Origin: Tetracentron sinense
Taxonomy: Eukaryota > Streptophyta > Magnoliopsida > Trochodendrales > Trochodendraceae
DNA length: 64,000 bases
Direction of reading: 5' to 3'
Assembly: GCA_015143295.1 (NCBI GenBank)
Contig: CM026557.1
Span: 28,677,760-28,741,759, forward strand
Under the pieces are notes generated by a model. The model searched no databases and was not told the origin of the DNA. It saw nothing but the letters and a program-made list of their open reading frames with translations. Below are positions 24,301-39,300 of this stretch, in pieces. The stretch's first letter is position 1. Every line of letters begins with the position of its first letter. A program made the translations under genes and the position numbers.

Positions 24301-27300
24301 GTGCACCTCCATAGTCATATCCATATGGGTCATACTATTAAGCTTAAATAACTAAAAATATACTTGGACTATATTTTTCTTGTTGAAAATTAGAACTCTT
24401 CCGGTCAACCGATTGACCAGCCTAAAATACACAACATAATGAAATTTGAAGTTGATTGGCCTATTATTAAGCTTAAAAACTAAAACTGGTAAAAATATAC
24501 ACCTTGGTTGCCACTTTTTTGTGGATGAATTCGCCCCTTGCGTTATATTTGAAGATTCTCACCACATTTGTTTTTTATTTTTGATGAAAAAACAAGGAAG
24601 AAAAAAACAATCCTAAAATATATCACATGTTGGTTGAAATTTCCCAATATCGACTGACATATTGCAAGTTTTATATTTGAAAAACTCAATCCCTTGTTGA
24701 GATGATGCGATATTTGTGATAATTGAGCAATATATTAACAATATTCTATAAAAAGATGAACACTAGGGATTGATATATCCATCATTTGGTTGTGTCGGAT
24801 GATGATGTGGTGTAGGAATAGTTGCTGATGCATCTGGCTAGGAAAAAAATCTATACTAATCATCTTTGAAACTTATAATGGATGTAGTAATGATGTTATC
24901 TTCTTGCTGAATTTTCACTACAATGAGAATTACCATTTTTATAGGTTTAAAGCTGGTACTGTTGCCGCGCTTTATTAGTACCACCCATGATCTGAAATAT
25001 CAGTATTTATCAGGTGTATCAGTCTGATATGTACCAGTATTTCAGTAACCCGTTACAATGATACACAATATTAGTTAAATTCTATAGGTATCGTATTGTA
25101 TTGGTGTGTACTGTGAGTATCGAACCGACATTGTACGGTACATACCGATATAGTATGATAGCCATTTTCTTAACTGCTTTTCGAAATTTTTTTTGGCTGA
25201 TAATGTACTGTATATGACCGATAATGTACTGATACTGTACAATATCGGTCGTGACGTCCTTAAAAGAAACGAACGTCCTAACCTGATTTTTGCATGTTTC
25301 AAAACCACTTTTTTCACAACATTTACTAAACAATTTCTAGGCTTAAAACAATGGCTCCATTGTCGATTTTAAGTTAAAAAATGAAGATTTGAATAGAAAG
25401 AGTTTCCCCAAAATTTTGAAGGTATGCACAATTTCACTGTTTTTAAATTCATGAAAAAAAGTTGTAATCAATCTAAAATGAGTAGATCTATTGATTTGAT
25501 GCAAAATCCATAGATCAAAACCCATTATTTTTTTTAGCAATCGACGATTTTACAATACTATTTTTTTTCAAAAATCTAAAATGCAAAAACTTCAATATTT
25601 CAAAAAATACATTTATTCTAGGGTTCAAAAATGAAATGGGTTAATTCTATATATGATCTACAAGATCAATGAACTAACCCTAATTTTGAATTTTTTAATT
25701 ACAAAAATAAAATTTTTAATTAATTAATATTTTTTCATGTGTAGTGCATTGAAACAAGTATACATAGCTTAAATTTCCAACTTTGAAATGTTATATAGTA
25801 ATGATCATTGTTTCTTTCTATATAGGTTTGAGATGACGCCAAAGAAAGAGAAAGGTAAACTTCGTGTCAGAGATATAGGGTGACAATATGGGAAGCCGGT
25901 AGATGGGTCGAGGTACCTAATAAAATGTAATTTATGTGAATATCTTTCTCAATGTGGTGGGATCACTCTACTGAAAGAACATTTGGCGGTATAAGGGTAA
26001 ATATCTACCGTTGCCCTAAGTGCCCTCGATAGATTAACCTAGCAATGATGACACATTTGAAGGAGAAGAAGGTTGAGAAGTAATTAGCGAAGGCGGGAAG
26101 GTAGGCCTTAAGACTAAGGTATCGGTATAAACTTCGGTCGCTAAGGAAGTTGACACGTTTCAAAGAAGTTTAAGGAATCTAAAGAAGTTACGTAAAAATT
26201 AAAGAAATCTAGGAAATTGTAAAGAAACATTGGAAATCTAAGACAAAACTTTAAAGATTCAATACTTAAGCATAAATACAGATCTAGAATTCATTATATT
26301 ACTAGATGCAAGCATGTAGAGTATCAAATGTGAGAATTATGTTAAGTGACATGTGTTGTCTACTTGTCTGAGCTGTAATTTTTTCTTGATATTTCTTATA
26401 TTGTTAAAATTTTTTAACTATATTTTATTCTCTTTGTCAGGTGAAGGGGATATGTAGCCATTTTATTCTCTTTATTTTTCAATGATTATTCATGTTAATT
26501 ATTTTAGAAACCTGAAAAATTTATGAATGCACATTAAAGTTGATAAATAATTGAAATTTAGCAATTTAGTTTCTAAACCTATTTCTATATGCAATTGACG
26601 AGCTCAATGTATATTATTTAGAATTATTAACTATTTATAATAGTAATAAAATATTGTTAAAATTCATAACTAAATAAAATATCCATGAATTTCACATATA
26701 ATACTTAAAATAAAAGGGCCTTGTATTAAAATTTTATCGATTTTTTAAAAAGCATTTTGTATAATATAAATCAATATTAAATTTTAGCACATTAATATTT
26801 TGTCATATAATATATTTTTTTTTATATAACACATCATTTTTAGAATTTTTTGTACTAAAAATATTATGTTAACTTATGAATTAACTAACCGATTAGTCAA
26901 AGTGTTAGTATTTCAAAAAAAGCCCTTATGGCCATAATCTTATTACATATAAAACATGCATAGTTAAATAATATTTAATTTATGAAAAATACTATTAGCA
27001 AATTATTTAATATTTTAATATTACTAAAAAGCCCTTATGGGCATAATTATATTACATAGATAACAAGTGAAAGGGAAAAGACATAAGGATATTATTATTT
27101 TTTGATCGGTAATCAAGCAATAGTATAAATAGAGGAAACAAAGAGATCAAATACATGAGGGCAAAAGAAGAAGGAAGAGTTTACAAGCACATAAACTCAA
27201 ACGCATCAAAACAAACATGACAAGCATGCCTTCTAGGCCCTCCTACTTCTGAAGATCAAAAATCAATACAATATCGCCCTGATTTACTCCCCATCAGTTC

Positions 27301-30300
27301 GGAGCTCCGCCCATTCTAATACAACTGACTAGATGCGCTCACAAATGTGAGAGTGGGACAATAAAATATTCTCAAAGACTCTGAGGTTCCTCTCTTTCTA
27401 TATCATCTATGACACGACGCCAGTGAGAACCGGACCTCGCGAGCCCCCCGCTACACTTACCTGAGGCCAACTAGATAAGCAGTTGTGAAAGGAAGAGGGA
27501 AAGACCCATCCACCCTTATGCGGGAGAGGAAAAAGCCCTATAAACCAAACACAATAAGACAGTGTAAGAGCAAATGATCCACGAACTCTTCCGCTTGGAG
27601 GCATAAGTAACACCGGTTAGCCAACCTTCACCCTCTATGTTGTAAATGATCACATATGAGGATCTTATTCAATGATGCATTCCAGAGAAAGAAAGAAACC
27701 TTAAAAGGAATCCTTGGATTCCATACCATCCGATGAGGAAACAGACCCAAGAGTATTGGACCAAGAGACTATAAAAGTGATCTTACTAAGAATCGACCAT
27801 GGTCGCTTTCAGATCACCCGATTATCCCTAACATCCGGACACGACGAAAATTGGCTAAGGTGATCCAACAGGCACATTATTTCATCAATTTCCCAATCAT
27901 TCAACCAACGACGCAACTTCAGACCCCACACCACCCCCTCTCCCTGTCACTTGAAGTAATCCCTTACTAGAGCCCCTCTATCTGTAACTAATGAAAAGAT
28001 GTGCTCAAAATCATCCTGGAGCCTGTTGGCGCCACACCACACATCTTTCCAAAATCTTACCTCTAAACCATTCCCCACTAGAAACTGAAACTTAGGCACT
28101 ACCAAATTGGCTTTTGCCATGATACCCTTCCAAAACCCCATGCCATAAGGACCTCTAACCTCGATCGGGACCCAATACGAAGACTCCATATTTGGCCACA
28201 AGCACCACCCGCCACAAACTAGCCCTCTCCGCCCCAAATCTCCTAATCCATTTTCCTAGTAAGGCCTTATTGACTTGAGCCAAGGACTTGAGATTTAGCC
28301 CGCCGGCTTCCTTTGCCCGACAACATTGTTTCCAAGCCACCAGGTGATACTTGAAAATATCCACCTTCTCGTTCCAGAGAAACTCCCTCTGCATTCTCTC
28401 AAGGAACACGACAACAGACTTAGGTATGGTTAGGATGGACTCATAGAATGTCGAGAGACTATTGAGGGTGCTATGGATGAGGGTTAACTTTCCTCCCTTG
28501 GATAGAAAATGCGACTTCTACCCCGACAACCGTTTCGCAAACCGATCTAACATTGGCACCCAAACCGCCTTGGCTTTGAATCCGGACCTCAACGGCATAC
28601 CCAAGTATACGGATGGAAGGGAGCTCACTCTACATCCCAAACAGACGGCAAGCTGATCTATGTCGGGGACCTCACCTACATACTATCTCGGACTTAGTGA
28701 GGTTGACTCGCAAACTGGACACCGCTTCAAAGCACCTAAGGAGACACCTAAGATTGAGTAACTGGTGACTTGATGCTTTGCAAAAAATCAGGGTATTGTC
28801 TGCAAACTGAAGGTGGGAAATACGCAACTGATCATGGCCAATCGCAAATCCCTCAAATACCAGCCCCTCCGCTCTAGACAACATTCGGCTAAGAGCTTTC
28901 GAGACGATATCAAAGAGGAACGGTGAGAGCGGGTCGCCCTGCCATAGGCCCCTAGAGCTCGGGAAACAGCCCACCGAACCCCCGTTGAGAATAATAGAGA
29001 AAGAGACAGAGGAGATCATAGTAACCAAGTACGAGTTGGTTTGAACAGAATAGGTTTTGAGGTTTAGATCTAGGGTTTTAAGGTCTAGGGTTTTGATAAA
29101 GAGGAGGAAGAAGAATAAATTAGGGAAAGATTTGACAAAGTTAATTTTTCTCTCCCATACTTTATTATTTATACTTCACTAATGGTATACTATTCGTATA
29201 TAAGAGTTATTAATAGTATACCCAACATACAATATATAAGAGTAAACTAAAATACATAAGAATAAAGCCTATAAGGCCTTATTCAACACTTCCCCTTAAG
29301 TTGGTGCGTAGATATCACTCATACCCAACTTGCCAACAATATTTCGAAATTGAGTACTCCCAAGACCTTTAGTTAAGACATTAGCCAATTGATTTTCAGA
29401 TTTCACAAACGGAGTACAAATGTAACCTGCCTTCAATTTCTCCTTGATGAAATGACAATCTACCTCAATATGTTTGGTTCGGTCATACTGCACTGGATTA
29501 TGAGCAATACTAATATCTGCTTTATTATCACAAAATAAGCTCATAGGACCTTCAGTGGGAAGTCCAATCTCACTCATGAGTAATTGAAGTCAGAGCAGTT
29601 CACACACCCTGTGTGCCATGACTCTAAACTCTGTCTCTGCATTGGATCTAGTAACCACATTCTGTTTCTTCTCCATGTGACAAGATTACCTCCAACAAAA
29701 AACAATACCCTGAAGTGGAGCGCCTATCAGAAACTGAGCCAACCCAATCTGCATCGGTGTAGGCTTTAACCTGTAAGTTCCCATTGCAGGTACACAACAA
29801 GCCTTTCCCAGGAGACAACTTTAAGTAGTGGAAAATTCTATTTACCGCATCCAAGTGTCCAGTAGTTGGTGAATGCAAAAACTGGTTGACTACACTGACA
29901 GCATAAGCAATGCCTAGTCTGGTAAGAGATAAATATATAAGTCTACCAACAAGTCTTTGGTACCTCTCAGCATCCAACAAACGTTTCCCACTGTCTTCAC
30001 TAAGTTTATGATTCGAGTCTATGTGTGTATCAAATGGCTTACAACCCGTCATGCATGTCTCCTCAAGAAGATCAAGTACATGCTTGCACTGAAAGACAAA
30101 GATGCCCTTTTTAGACTTGACAACTTCAATCCCAAGAAAGTACTTCAGAAGGCCAAGATCTTTGATCTCAAATTGTTTTGCTAACTTGCTTTTTAGTGAC
30201 TCTATCTCATCCATATCATCACATGTTACCACAATGTCATCCACATAAGCAATTAAGATAGTCACATTATGATGAGATCGTTTGAGGAACAATGTGTAGT

Positions 30301-33300
30301 CTGCTTGACTTTTTCTGTAACCATTTTTCACCATGACATTGCGAAATCGCTCAAACCACGCTCTGGTAGACTAATTCAGTCCATACAGTGTTTTCTTCAG
30401 TTTGCACACTTTCCCTTCATCTAATGGACATTTGAAACTAGGAGGTAACATGTACACCTCTTCCTCCAAATCTCCATGAAGAAATGCATTCTTTACATCA
30501 AGTTGAAACAAAGGCCAATCCTGATTGGCTGCAAGAGATAGGACACCCAAACGGCTTCTTTCCTTTTAGTAAGGTATCCATATCCCAAGTAGTATTTTTT
30601 CAAGAGCACACATCTCTTCTTTCATAGCCCTTTTCCATTCTGCTTGGGACAGTTTATCTGCTAAACTGCGAGAGATAGAAACAGAGACAAAGCCAAGGCA
30701 AAAGAGTGATAGAGGAAGACAAAGCATGATAGGAAACAAATTTCGAAACAGGATGTAGAGTACATGATCTAGTACATTTCCTAAGAGCAATTAGAACTTC
30801 AGAATCAACAATGTCAGGACTAGAAAGAATAATGTTTCCTGGATTGGAAGAGGTCTCTTGGTGGGGCTCATGAGGATCTTTCTGCCTTCGCCTGTACACT
30901 TGCAATTCCTTAACCGAGGGTTCACACTCCTCACACTGTCCATCATCACCCTCAGACATTCGGTGATCACTGTTAGGGGGGATATAGGATAGGTAGAGAA
31001 GATATCCTTTCACTTATGCTCTCCCTTTGTAGAGATGTCTTCGGGGCAGAAAAATAGAGTAGACTCAAAAAAGGTAACATCCATAGAAACAAAGGACCGA
31101 TGAGAAGGGGGATGATAACATTTATACCCCTTCTGAGTAGGAGCATACCCAAGAAAAATACATCGAAGAGCCTTAGGATCGAGCTTCGTGCGATTAGAAC
31201 GAGCTATATGCACAAAAAAAATACAACCAAAGATCCGTGGGGCCATCGGAAACAAAGGAACAAAGGAGACAACAGGGAAACTGGAGACTGAAACTCCAAA
31301 TTACGGGAAGACATTCAATTAATTAAGAATGCAGCAATCAAGACATCAAACCAGAAAGATTTAGGCACATTCATAACAAACATAAGAGAACGAGTGACTT
31401 CTAATAAAATGTCGATTTTTTCGCTCAGGCACACCATTTTCTTGAGGAGTACCAGCACAGGAAGACTGATGAATGATGCCATGAGAATAAAAAAACTGGC
31501 TAAACTAGCAGATACATATATTCCCCCCATTGTCAGAGCAAAGTAATTTAATCAATGCATTAAACTGAGTAGCAATCAATTTGTGAAAAGAGAGGAAAAC
31601 AGTGCCAACTTCACCTTTAAATTTTAACATATAAACCCACGTAGTACAGGAGTAATCATCCACAAAGGTAACGAAGTACTTAAACCCACAAGAAGAACCC
31701 ACACATCGGAATGCACAAGAGAAAATGGTGAATTGCATTTATTACCACTATAGAATAAAAGGTATCAATCTCATCTCTAGATAGACCAGGACTATCCAAA
31801 GGTGCAGTAGTAGGTACCGAGGCAGTGAAGGTAACAGAGTGTGCACTTTAGCTCCCCCCAAATCGTCCACTGCCAGAAGGGCCCTGTGGAGGAGGGCGAT
31901 CATGTAAGTCCCAACAAGTATCCCTCATATGACGGGTACACCCACATTGATCACACTTAAGTTTATCTAGAGCATCAGTAGAAGAACCGGAGGATCCAAA
32001 CCGACCACCTCCTCGGCCACGGCCACCACTCCTACCTCCTCTCTGGAATGAGGTTAATGCAGATCTATCAAGTGTGGGAGGTTGGAACATAGCACTCCGA
32101 CGACGCTCCTCACGATATGCGTATGTGTATACCTCAGTGGGAGGTGGGACTGGATCTTTGCCAATAATTTGAACCTGTACTTGCTCATAATCCATATTCA
32201 ACCCGGCAAGTAACTCAAATACGCGGTTCTGTTCGACCAATTTCTTATACTCAGCTGCATCCTTGGGACACTTAGTCTTGAAGGTCTGATAGTTATCCAG
32301 CTCTTCCTGGAGACGACGAAGAGTGGAATAGTATGTGGGAATAGATATATCCTCCTGCTTTAGTTGTCAAATACTCTGACGTAACTCATAAACACGTGCA
32401 GTACCTCCAATCTCAGAATAGGTTTGTGTCACGACATCCCATATATTACGCGCATAAGGAAGAAATAAGTAAGCACTTTGATATCTGGCTACATAGAATG
32501 GAGAAGCCATGACATTACAATGACATTCTCAGCCTCTCACTTGGCATAGGCTAGATCTGTGGACTTGGGTGTGAGAATGGTACCATTCAAATAACCCATC
32601 TTACCCTTACCCTTAACAAACAACATAGTTGGTTGAGACCAAGCTAGGAAATTATTCCCATCCAACTTCATTGTAGTAATCAAGAGGTTTGGGGCATCAC
32701 TTGTAGGGACCCCAATATTACCTCTTCCTTACACATGGATACTAGAGGACTGACTCACCTCAGATTCATCCGCCATAATATTCAAACCAAGAAACAATCA
32801 GAAGTCACACAAATCTTCAACTTAGGGCTACACCATCCTAGAGGAACTCCCAAAGTAGGGTTTCACCACCTGTACCCACTCAATACTCAACCAAAACACA
32901 AAATAGGGTTCTGAAATATGAACAACAGCAACTTAGCACGTTGGTGGACATGCTATAGCCAACCAAAAATAGATTTCAGCACAATAGAAGATTTTTTGAA
33001 AAACAAAAAACCCCAAAACACAGTAAAGTAGGGTTTCACAACCCTATATTCAATTCCCTGAATTAATGAGAATGATACAAGCCACAAAAACAATAACCCA
33101 ACACCACATAAGGTTGCTCAGATCCCCACATCATTAGAGCAGATTTTTTTTTTTGACAAAAAAAATCTGATGAACAGTAAAAAAACGTGAATAGTATAGG
33201 GGAACAATCCTTGTTGAGTCTTCGATCCTTCTCCGATCGTAGTGAAATCTGTGGCAAACACTTAATAATTTTGATATGGATCAGTCAATACCAATTTGAA

Positions 33301-36300
33301 TCACCAAAAAATCCTCCAATCAATCACACGAAACAGAGTCCCAAATCTGTATTTTTTTTCGATTTTTTTCAAAGTTCATGAAAAATACCTTTGCAAGCTC
33401 CAAAAAATTACTACAATTCATGAAAAATCATGATCTATCAATTGGGAAGAAAATCCAGATCCATCATACTTGCTACAGTGTTTGTACGGTTGACATCAGC
33501 ATGACATCATGCTGACATCAGCACTGCTATAACACTCGACTGCTCCGCTGCCTGGTTCTTTTCCAAGCTCTGATACCAAGTTGGTTTGAACAAAATAGGT
33601 TTTAAGGTTTAGATCTAGGGTTTTAAGGTCTAGGGTTTTGAGAAAGAGGAAGAAGAAGAAATTAGGGAAAGATTAGAGAGAGTTAATTTGTCTCTCCCAT
33701 ACTTTAATATTTATATTCCACTAATGGTATACTATTAGTATTTAAAAGATGCTAATAGTATACCTAACATACAGTGTATAAGAATAAAATAAACACATAA
33801 GAACAAAGCCCATGAAGGCTTTATTCAACGCTACGGGTATAATATGGCAATGATCCATTTGGGAAGTACGGGTACTATGCGACAAAAACACGACAAAAGT
33901 ACGGGGAAATTAAAAAGTAAATAATAATTATATATAAATAAATATCATGATATTAACTAATAACAATCATTTAATACAGAATGCGTTTAACACGGTAAAA
34001 GTATGACAAAAATACCTGTATTGTACGCGTTTAATACGTAATTCGTGTATTAAACGAGTATTATACGGCGATACATGAATAACACGTAACACGACAAAAG
34101 TAAGAAGTTTTAAACGGCAACCCCCTCTAAAAGTATAATACGGGTGTTTGGTAACTATGGAGGAGATACACATCATGATCCACATCCTCCACTTTACCCC
34201 CAAAACCGATCCTCTGAAGTACATAATCCAAGAAGGTCCAATTAACGTGGTCATATGTTTTCTCAATGTCAACTTTACAGAGGATTCTAGGACACTTGGA
34301 TCTAATGTGCGCATCGAGGTATTCATTGGCTATCACGATCCCGTCTAGAATTTGTTGGCCCCCTCACAAATGCTCCCTGTTACGAGGAGATGATCGAGGC
34401 CATCACTCACTGAAGCCTGGCTGCCAAGACCTTTGATAGAATTTTGTGAATGCTGCCCACCAGGTTGATAGGACGAAAGTCCTAAAGGTCGACAACACCC
34501 TCCTTTTTGGGAATCAAAAATTCAACACCATAAAAGTGCTGTTGATCACTCTATCAAATTTTCCTGTAATGAAGAATTCCTTCATCACCTCCTAGAGGTC
34601 TTCCCCCACTATCGCCCAACATTCCCTATAGAACTCAATGGTGAACCCATCCGGCCCGGGAGCCTTATTCCCAGCTATCCCACGAATCACACCCAACACC
34701 TCCTCCTCCGAGAATGACCCTTGCATAGAGGCGCGCTGCTCGAGGGACAGGCCCCAAACAGACAGGCCCTCAAATTGGAGGCCATCCAGACTGGGACGTC
34801 AACTCTCCCTCTCATGATACAACTCCTTGTAGTAAGAGACGACACAATCCTCAATTTCCCTAGGCCCTCCCAAGTCACGTCCACCCTAAGTCTAGAGATG
34901 AAATTCCTTTTCTTGTTGAAATTTGCCATACAATGAAAGAATTATGAAAGAATTTGGTGTTTTGATCCACCTCTTTAAGCCACCTGATTCTCACCTTTTG
35001 TTTCCAACTGATCTCTTCTAGGGTGAGTGTAGACAAATATTTCATTTTCTTGCCTCTTTGACTCAGATTTCAGTATTTGTTAAGTTTTGTGAATCAGCTA
35101 ACCCCTCCAAGTTTGAGATCTTCCTAAGTAGCCCATCGAGTTTCACCCGAATGTTTCCAAACACCTCCTTATTCCAGACCTTCAATCTAGTTTTGAGGGC
35201 TTAAAAGTTGAGGCTGAATCTTATACTCGCTACCCTCACCCTCCTTCTGTCCTCCAAACCTCAGCCACAAGGTCCTAAAAACCCTCATCCTTGAGCCACA
35301 CATTTTCAAACTGAAAAGGGGAAATACCCCCTCTAAAGATCTCGGATTCTAACACTATAGGCACGTGATTGGAAATAGGCCGTAGGATAGAGGATTGAGT
35401 GAGGTTTGGAAAATGGGTCTCCCAACCAGGACTAACTAAAAATCTGTCCAGGCGACTTGCTATCGTGCTAGATACCGATTGGACCCAGGTAAACTGGGTC
35501 CTCCTAAGCGGATACTCGTTTAGTTCATGGCGATGAATAAACCTCCCGAATCTTTTCATCATAGAAGTAATCGCACTCCCCCCTTTTCTCTTTGTAGAGA
35601 ACCTGATATCCAAACACCAAGGTGTACCCATTTTACACTCACATCGTCTAATTCATTCCACATAACCATGTCATCAGACCCCCCCGAGGGTCTGTAGATC
35701 CCAGTAAAGACCCATCTCAAGTCATCTCCTACTAACCGATAAAGAATTGAGAGCGAATATGCCCCCTGTTATGACTCCAAGACCTCCACCTTGGCCTTAT
35801 CCCACATTAGTAAGATACCCCCTGATGCCCCCAGAGACGGAACATCTACCCAACCTAGGGCGACGACGCCCCAAATATCTCGGATATTAAACTCCTATGT
35901 GGCCTCAAGCTTGGTCTCTTGAAGGCACAAGATCAACGGTCTCTTTGTTGACACCAAGTGTTTGGCTACACGTCTTTTCTCCACTTGCCCCAACCCCTGA
36001 ATATTCCAGGAAATGATGGAGATTTCTACCATCGAGGAACCCGGTTACTGTTAGCCTTTAGGTTTTCAACCTAAGGTAACATCATTAATTTTGATGATAA
36101 CACAATAATAGAATGAGATTTGTGTTACTAACATGGTTTAAAATATCATCGATATTTCAGAAATATCGACGATATATATCTTTTTCGATGACTCCCGACA
36201 CATATATATCAGGTATTTTGGTTTTTACAATTTTTCGTAAATGTCGACCGATAAATCCAAAATATCGCAAGATATTTCAGAAATATCGATCGAAATTTAC

Positions 36301-39300
36301 AAATCACATAATGTTATTTTTTTTTTTACAATTTTTCGTAAATATCGATCGATATATCTGAAATATCGCACTATATTTTGGAAATATCAGTTGAAATTTA
36401 CGAATCAGAGATTGATTTTTACGATTTTTTTTTACAATTATTGATTTAATACAATGTCTTTTTATTTTAAGGATTATACTTGAATTCATGAATGTTTTAT
36501 TTAGTGATGAATTTTAATAATGTGCTATTACTAATATTATTTTTTTGAAAAGATTTATTTTATTAAAGAGAATAAAATGAATCTATATATCCCCTTCAAT
36601 TGACTAAGAGAATAAAAGTTAGTTAATTTTTTTTTGACAATATAGAGAACTATCCGGAAGAAATTATAATTCAATCAAGCAAAAAACGCATGTCACTTAA
36701 CTTGGAGATACCATTATTGATATATTAACTAATATATATGAAATTGATTGTATTTGAGTTAATTGTTATGCTTGATTGAGAAATGAATACAACTTTTTAT
36801 GTAAGTTACATCAATATTAGTGAATCATACATTGTCGTCAGCGTCAACGCATGTCTTTGGCCCCCCTTTCATTGCATATCTTATATACATTGATGTTTTT
36901 TTAATTTTTTTTTTGATTCTCAGATGTACATTAACATCTATTTCAGCATTTCCTCAAGTTTCATTAAAAAAATCCATGTTTTTCACTATTTTTTTCGATT
37001 TTTCTCTCCACGTGCAATATTGTTCCCGCGATATCGATATATCTTGCAATATATCCTCGATATATCTTTTTTCCATGGCTCGACATGACATGCAATATCG
37101 ACATTTAGAACCTTGCAAGTCGGATCATGTACAAGAAATGGAAGATCATGAAGCTTAAAGATGAAATCCAAGAAGATGATCAAGATAAAGAGGAATGAAC
37201 TCTCTAGGAAGGTTTAATGTTTTATATTTTTAGAGAGTGTCTTAGTAAAAGTCCTCAAAGTTTGGTTGATTGAATTGCTCAAAGCCTAGAATGACCATAG
37301 GAGCCTAATGACTAAATTGATTAATATTCTAAGGCCCTAGGACATTATAAAGAATGATCAAAATCATGTTAAAAGCAAGCCAAAAGGCGAAGGAAACCAT
37401 TCCCATCATTAAGGTCTTCAAAAGATGAGTTTTAAGTGAAAAACCAAAGGACTCGTCGACGAATCCATCGAGCCAACTTGAACTCGTTGACGAATGGGGT
37501 TACAGAAGCTACTATAACTTTCTAGCCTTGAACTCGTCGACGAATTCACAGAGTCCACTCCACTTAGACTCGTTGACGAATTCATGCGAGAAGAAGAATA
37601 TGCTGTAACGGCTAGTTTCATTCTCAATGTTCTTCCAACGGCCATAAAACCTCTTGGGCTATAAATAAGAGTGATTTATGAACTAAAAGAAGAACTTCAA
37701 TTCTTCTCATCATTCTATAACTCACTTTATCATTCTTTGATCAATTATTTGAGTTAAAAACCTAGAAAACCCAAAAGAGTCCGAATTAAGCTATTCGGAT
37801 CCATTTCTTTGAGAGACTCTTAGAGAGCGTGCAAGTGATCTATCAGCTCGTGTAAGGAGCAAATTTAGATTGTAAAAATACTTTTCAACAAGTGTGGAAG
37901 AAAGTCAAGAATTGGTGGATTCTTGCATTGAAGCGGTAGCTTCGAAGAAGTCAAGAGAATGTGTTCTCTTGCAAAGTCAGGTTTTATCCTTACTTGGAAA
38001 AGGATTGTGAAGGTGTGATTCTCACCCGGAAGAGAATTATAAAATGTTTGGACTTCACCCGTGAAGAAGTTTGTGCGAGTAAAATCGTGGTGAATGGTGA
38101 ATCCTCTAGCGGGTATAGCTTGAGGCGGGAACCTCGTGAACAAACTTTCTTGTGTTTGCAATCTCTATCTCTACTCTTTACTTTATTTGTTTTGCATTGT
38201 GTGTAGAATTGCTAAATTCTATTTCCTTTTAATTTGTTATAATTGAAATTTCGCTTAAGGAAATAGGAAGAAAATTTTATTTGCTATAGACCTTACTCAC
38301 CCACCCTCTAGGGTCCAAACCTTGGGCAACAATTGGTATCAGAGCCTAAGTCTCTATTTTTTAAAGATTTAATAATCTTAGAGAAAAAATAAAATGACAT
38401 ATACGTTTGCAACTATCATAGGATAAGGCCAATCAACCCTTAAACCTCCCTTGTTTGATGGACAAAACTATAATTATTTGAAAGTTAGAATGATGTATTT
38501 CATTCAAGCTTTAGATTATAAATGTTGGCAAGTAATTGTCAATGGTCCCCATATCCCCACTAAAAATATTAATGGTATTCAAATACCAAAGGATGAGGAT
38601 GAATGGACTCAAGCCGACATGAAATTTGTTCAAATCAATGCCAAAGTAATTAGTAATTTATATTGCGCATTGAGTGCACAAGAATTTAATAGAGTCTCGG
38701 CTTGTGACTCCTCAAAAGAAATTTGGGATAAGCTCCAAATTATTTATGAAGTGACAAACCAACTAAAAGAAGAAAAAATTAGCATACTTGTCCGTAAATA
38801 TGAAATGTTTAAAATGGAATAAAATGAACCCATTGCGCAAAATTTATTAATATTATTAATGAGCTAAAATCTCTTGAAAAGATTTATTCAAATGCAGAAA
38901 ATATAAGGAAAATCCTTCGATCTCTACCGAGGAACTGGGCTCCAAAAGTCACTGCCATCCAAGAAGCAAAGGACGTCATCAAGCTACCCATGGATGAGCT
39001 ACTTGGATCCCTCATGACTCACGAGGTGATAATGAAAAATCAAGAAAATGAGCCAACATCAATGAAGGGAAATGTTTTAAAGACCCCTCAAGAGAGTGAA
39101 GATGAGGAAAGTGATAAAAATGAGGAAATTGATCAATTGACAAGAAAATTCAAGAAGTTCTTGAAGCATAAGAAGAACTTAAAGAAAAGAGCTTATAAGA
39201 AGGAATTCATCAAACGGAAATCAAGCAAAGAGGAAGAACCCATTGTGTGCTAAAGGTGCAAAAAACCCGGTCATATCAAACCGGAGTGCTCCTTACTCAA

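Larger units (their letters stand above)
29037..33830 (-). mobile_element. Copia-1: Ty1/copia element with both LTRs, protease region deleted
   Basis: About 250-bp LTRs flank an interior that reads, on the minus strand, PBS, gag, integrase, reverse transcriptase, RNase H and polypurine tract. That order (integrase before RT) defines Ty1/copia. The PBS (TGGTATCAGAGC) matches initiator Met-tRNA. The stretch from the gag zinc knuckle to the integrase core is only about 110 bp, so protease and the integrase N-terminus are gone. Frameshifts occur throughout. It lies within LINE-A. No clear 5-bp duplication was seen. Confidence 0.9.
36049..38331 (+). repeat. Copia-2 5' LTR, carrying an inserted 984-bp segment
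   Basis: Begins TGTTAGCCTTTAGG and ends CTTGGGCAACA just before the PBS. Compared with 41010 onward, about 195 bp are replaced by 36132-37115. Four near-palindromic TCGTCGACGA sites lie at 37453-37579, upstream of a TATA-like CTATAAATAAG (about 37660). Confidence 0.85.

Noticed and set aside
27407-36048. Minus-strand ORFs as host genes
   Set aside because: Domains (zf-RVT, YVDD RT, integrase, APE endonuclease) and LTR/PBS/PPT structure show LINE and copia origin.
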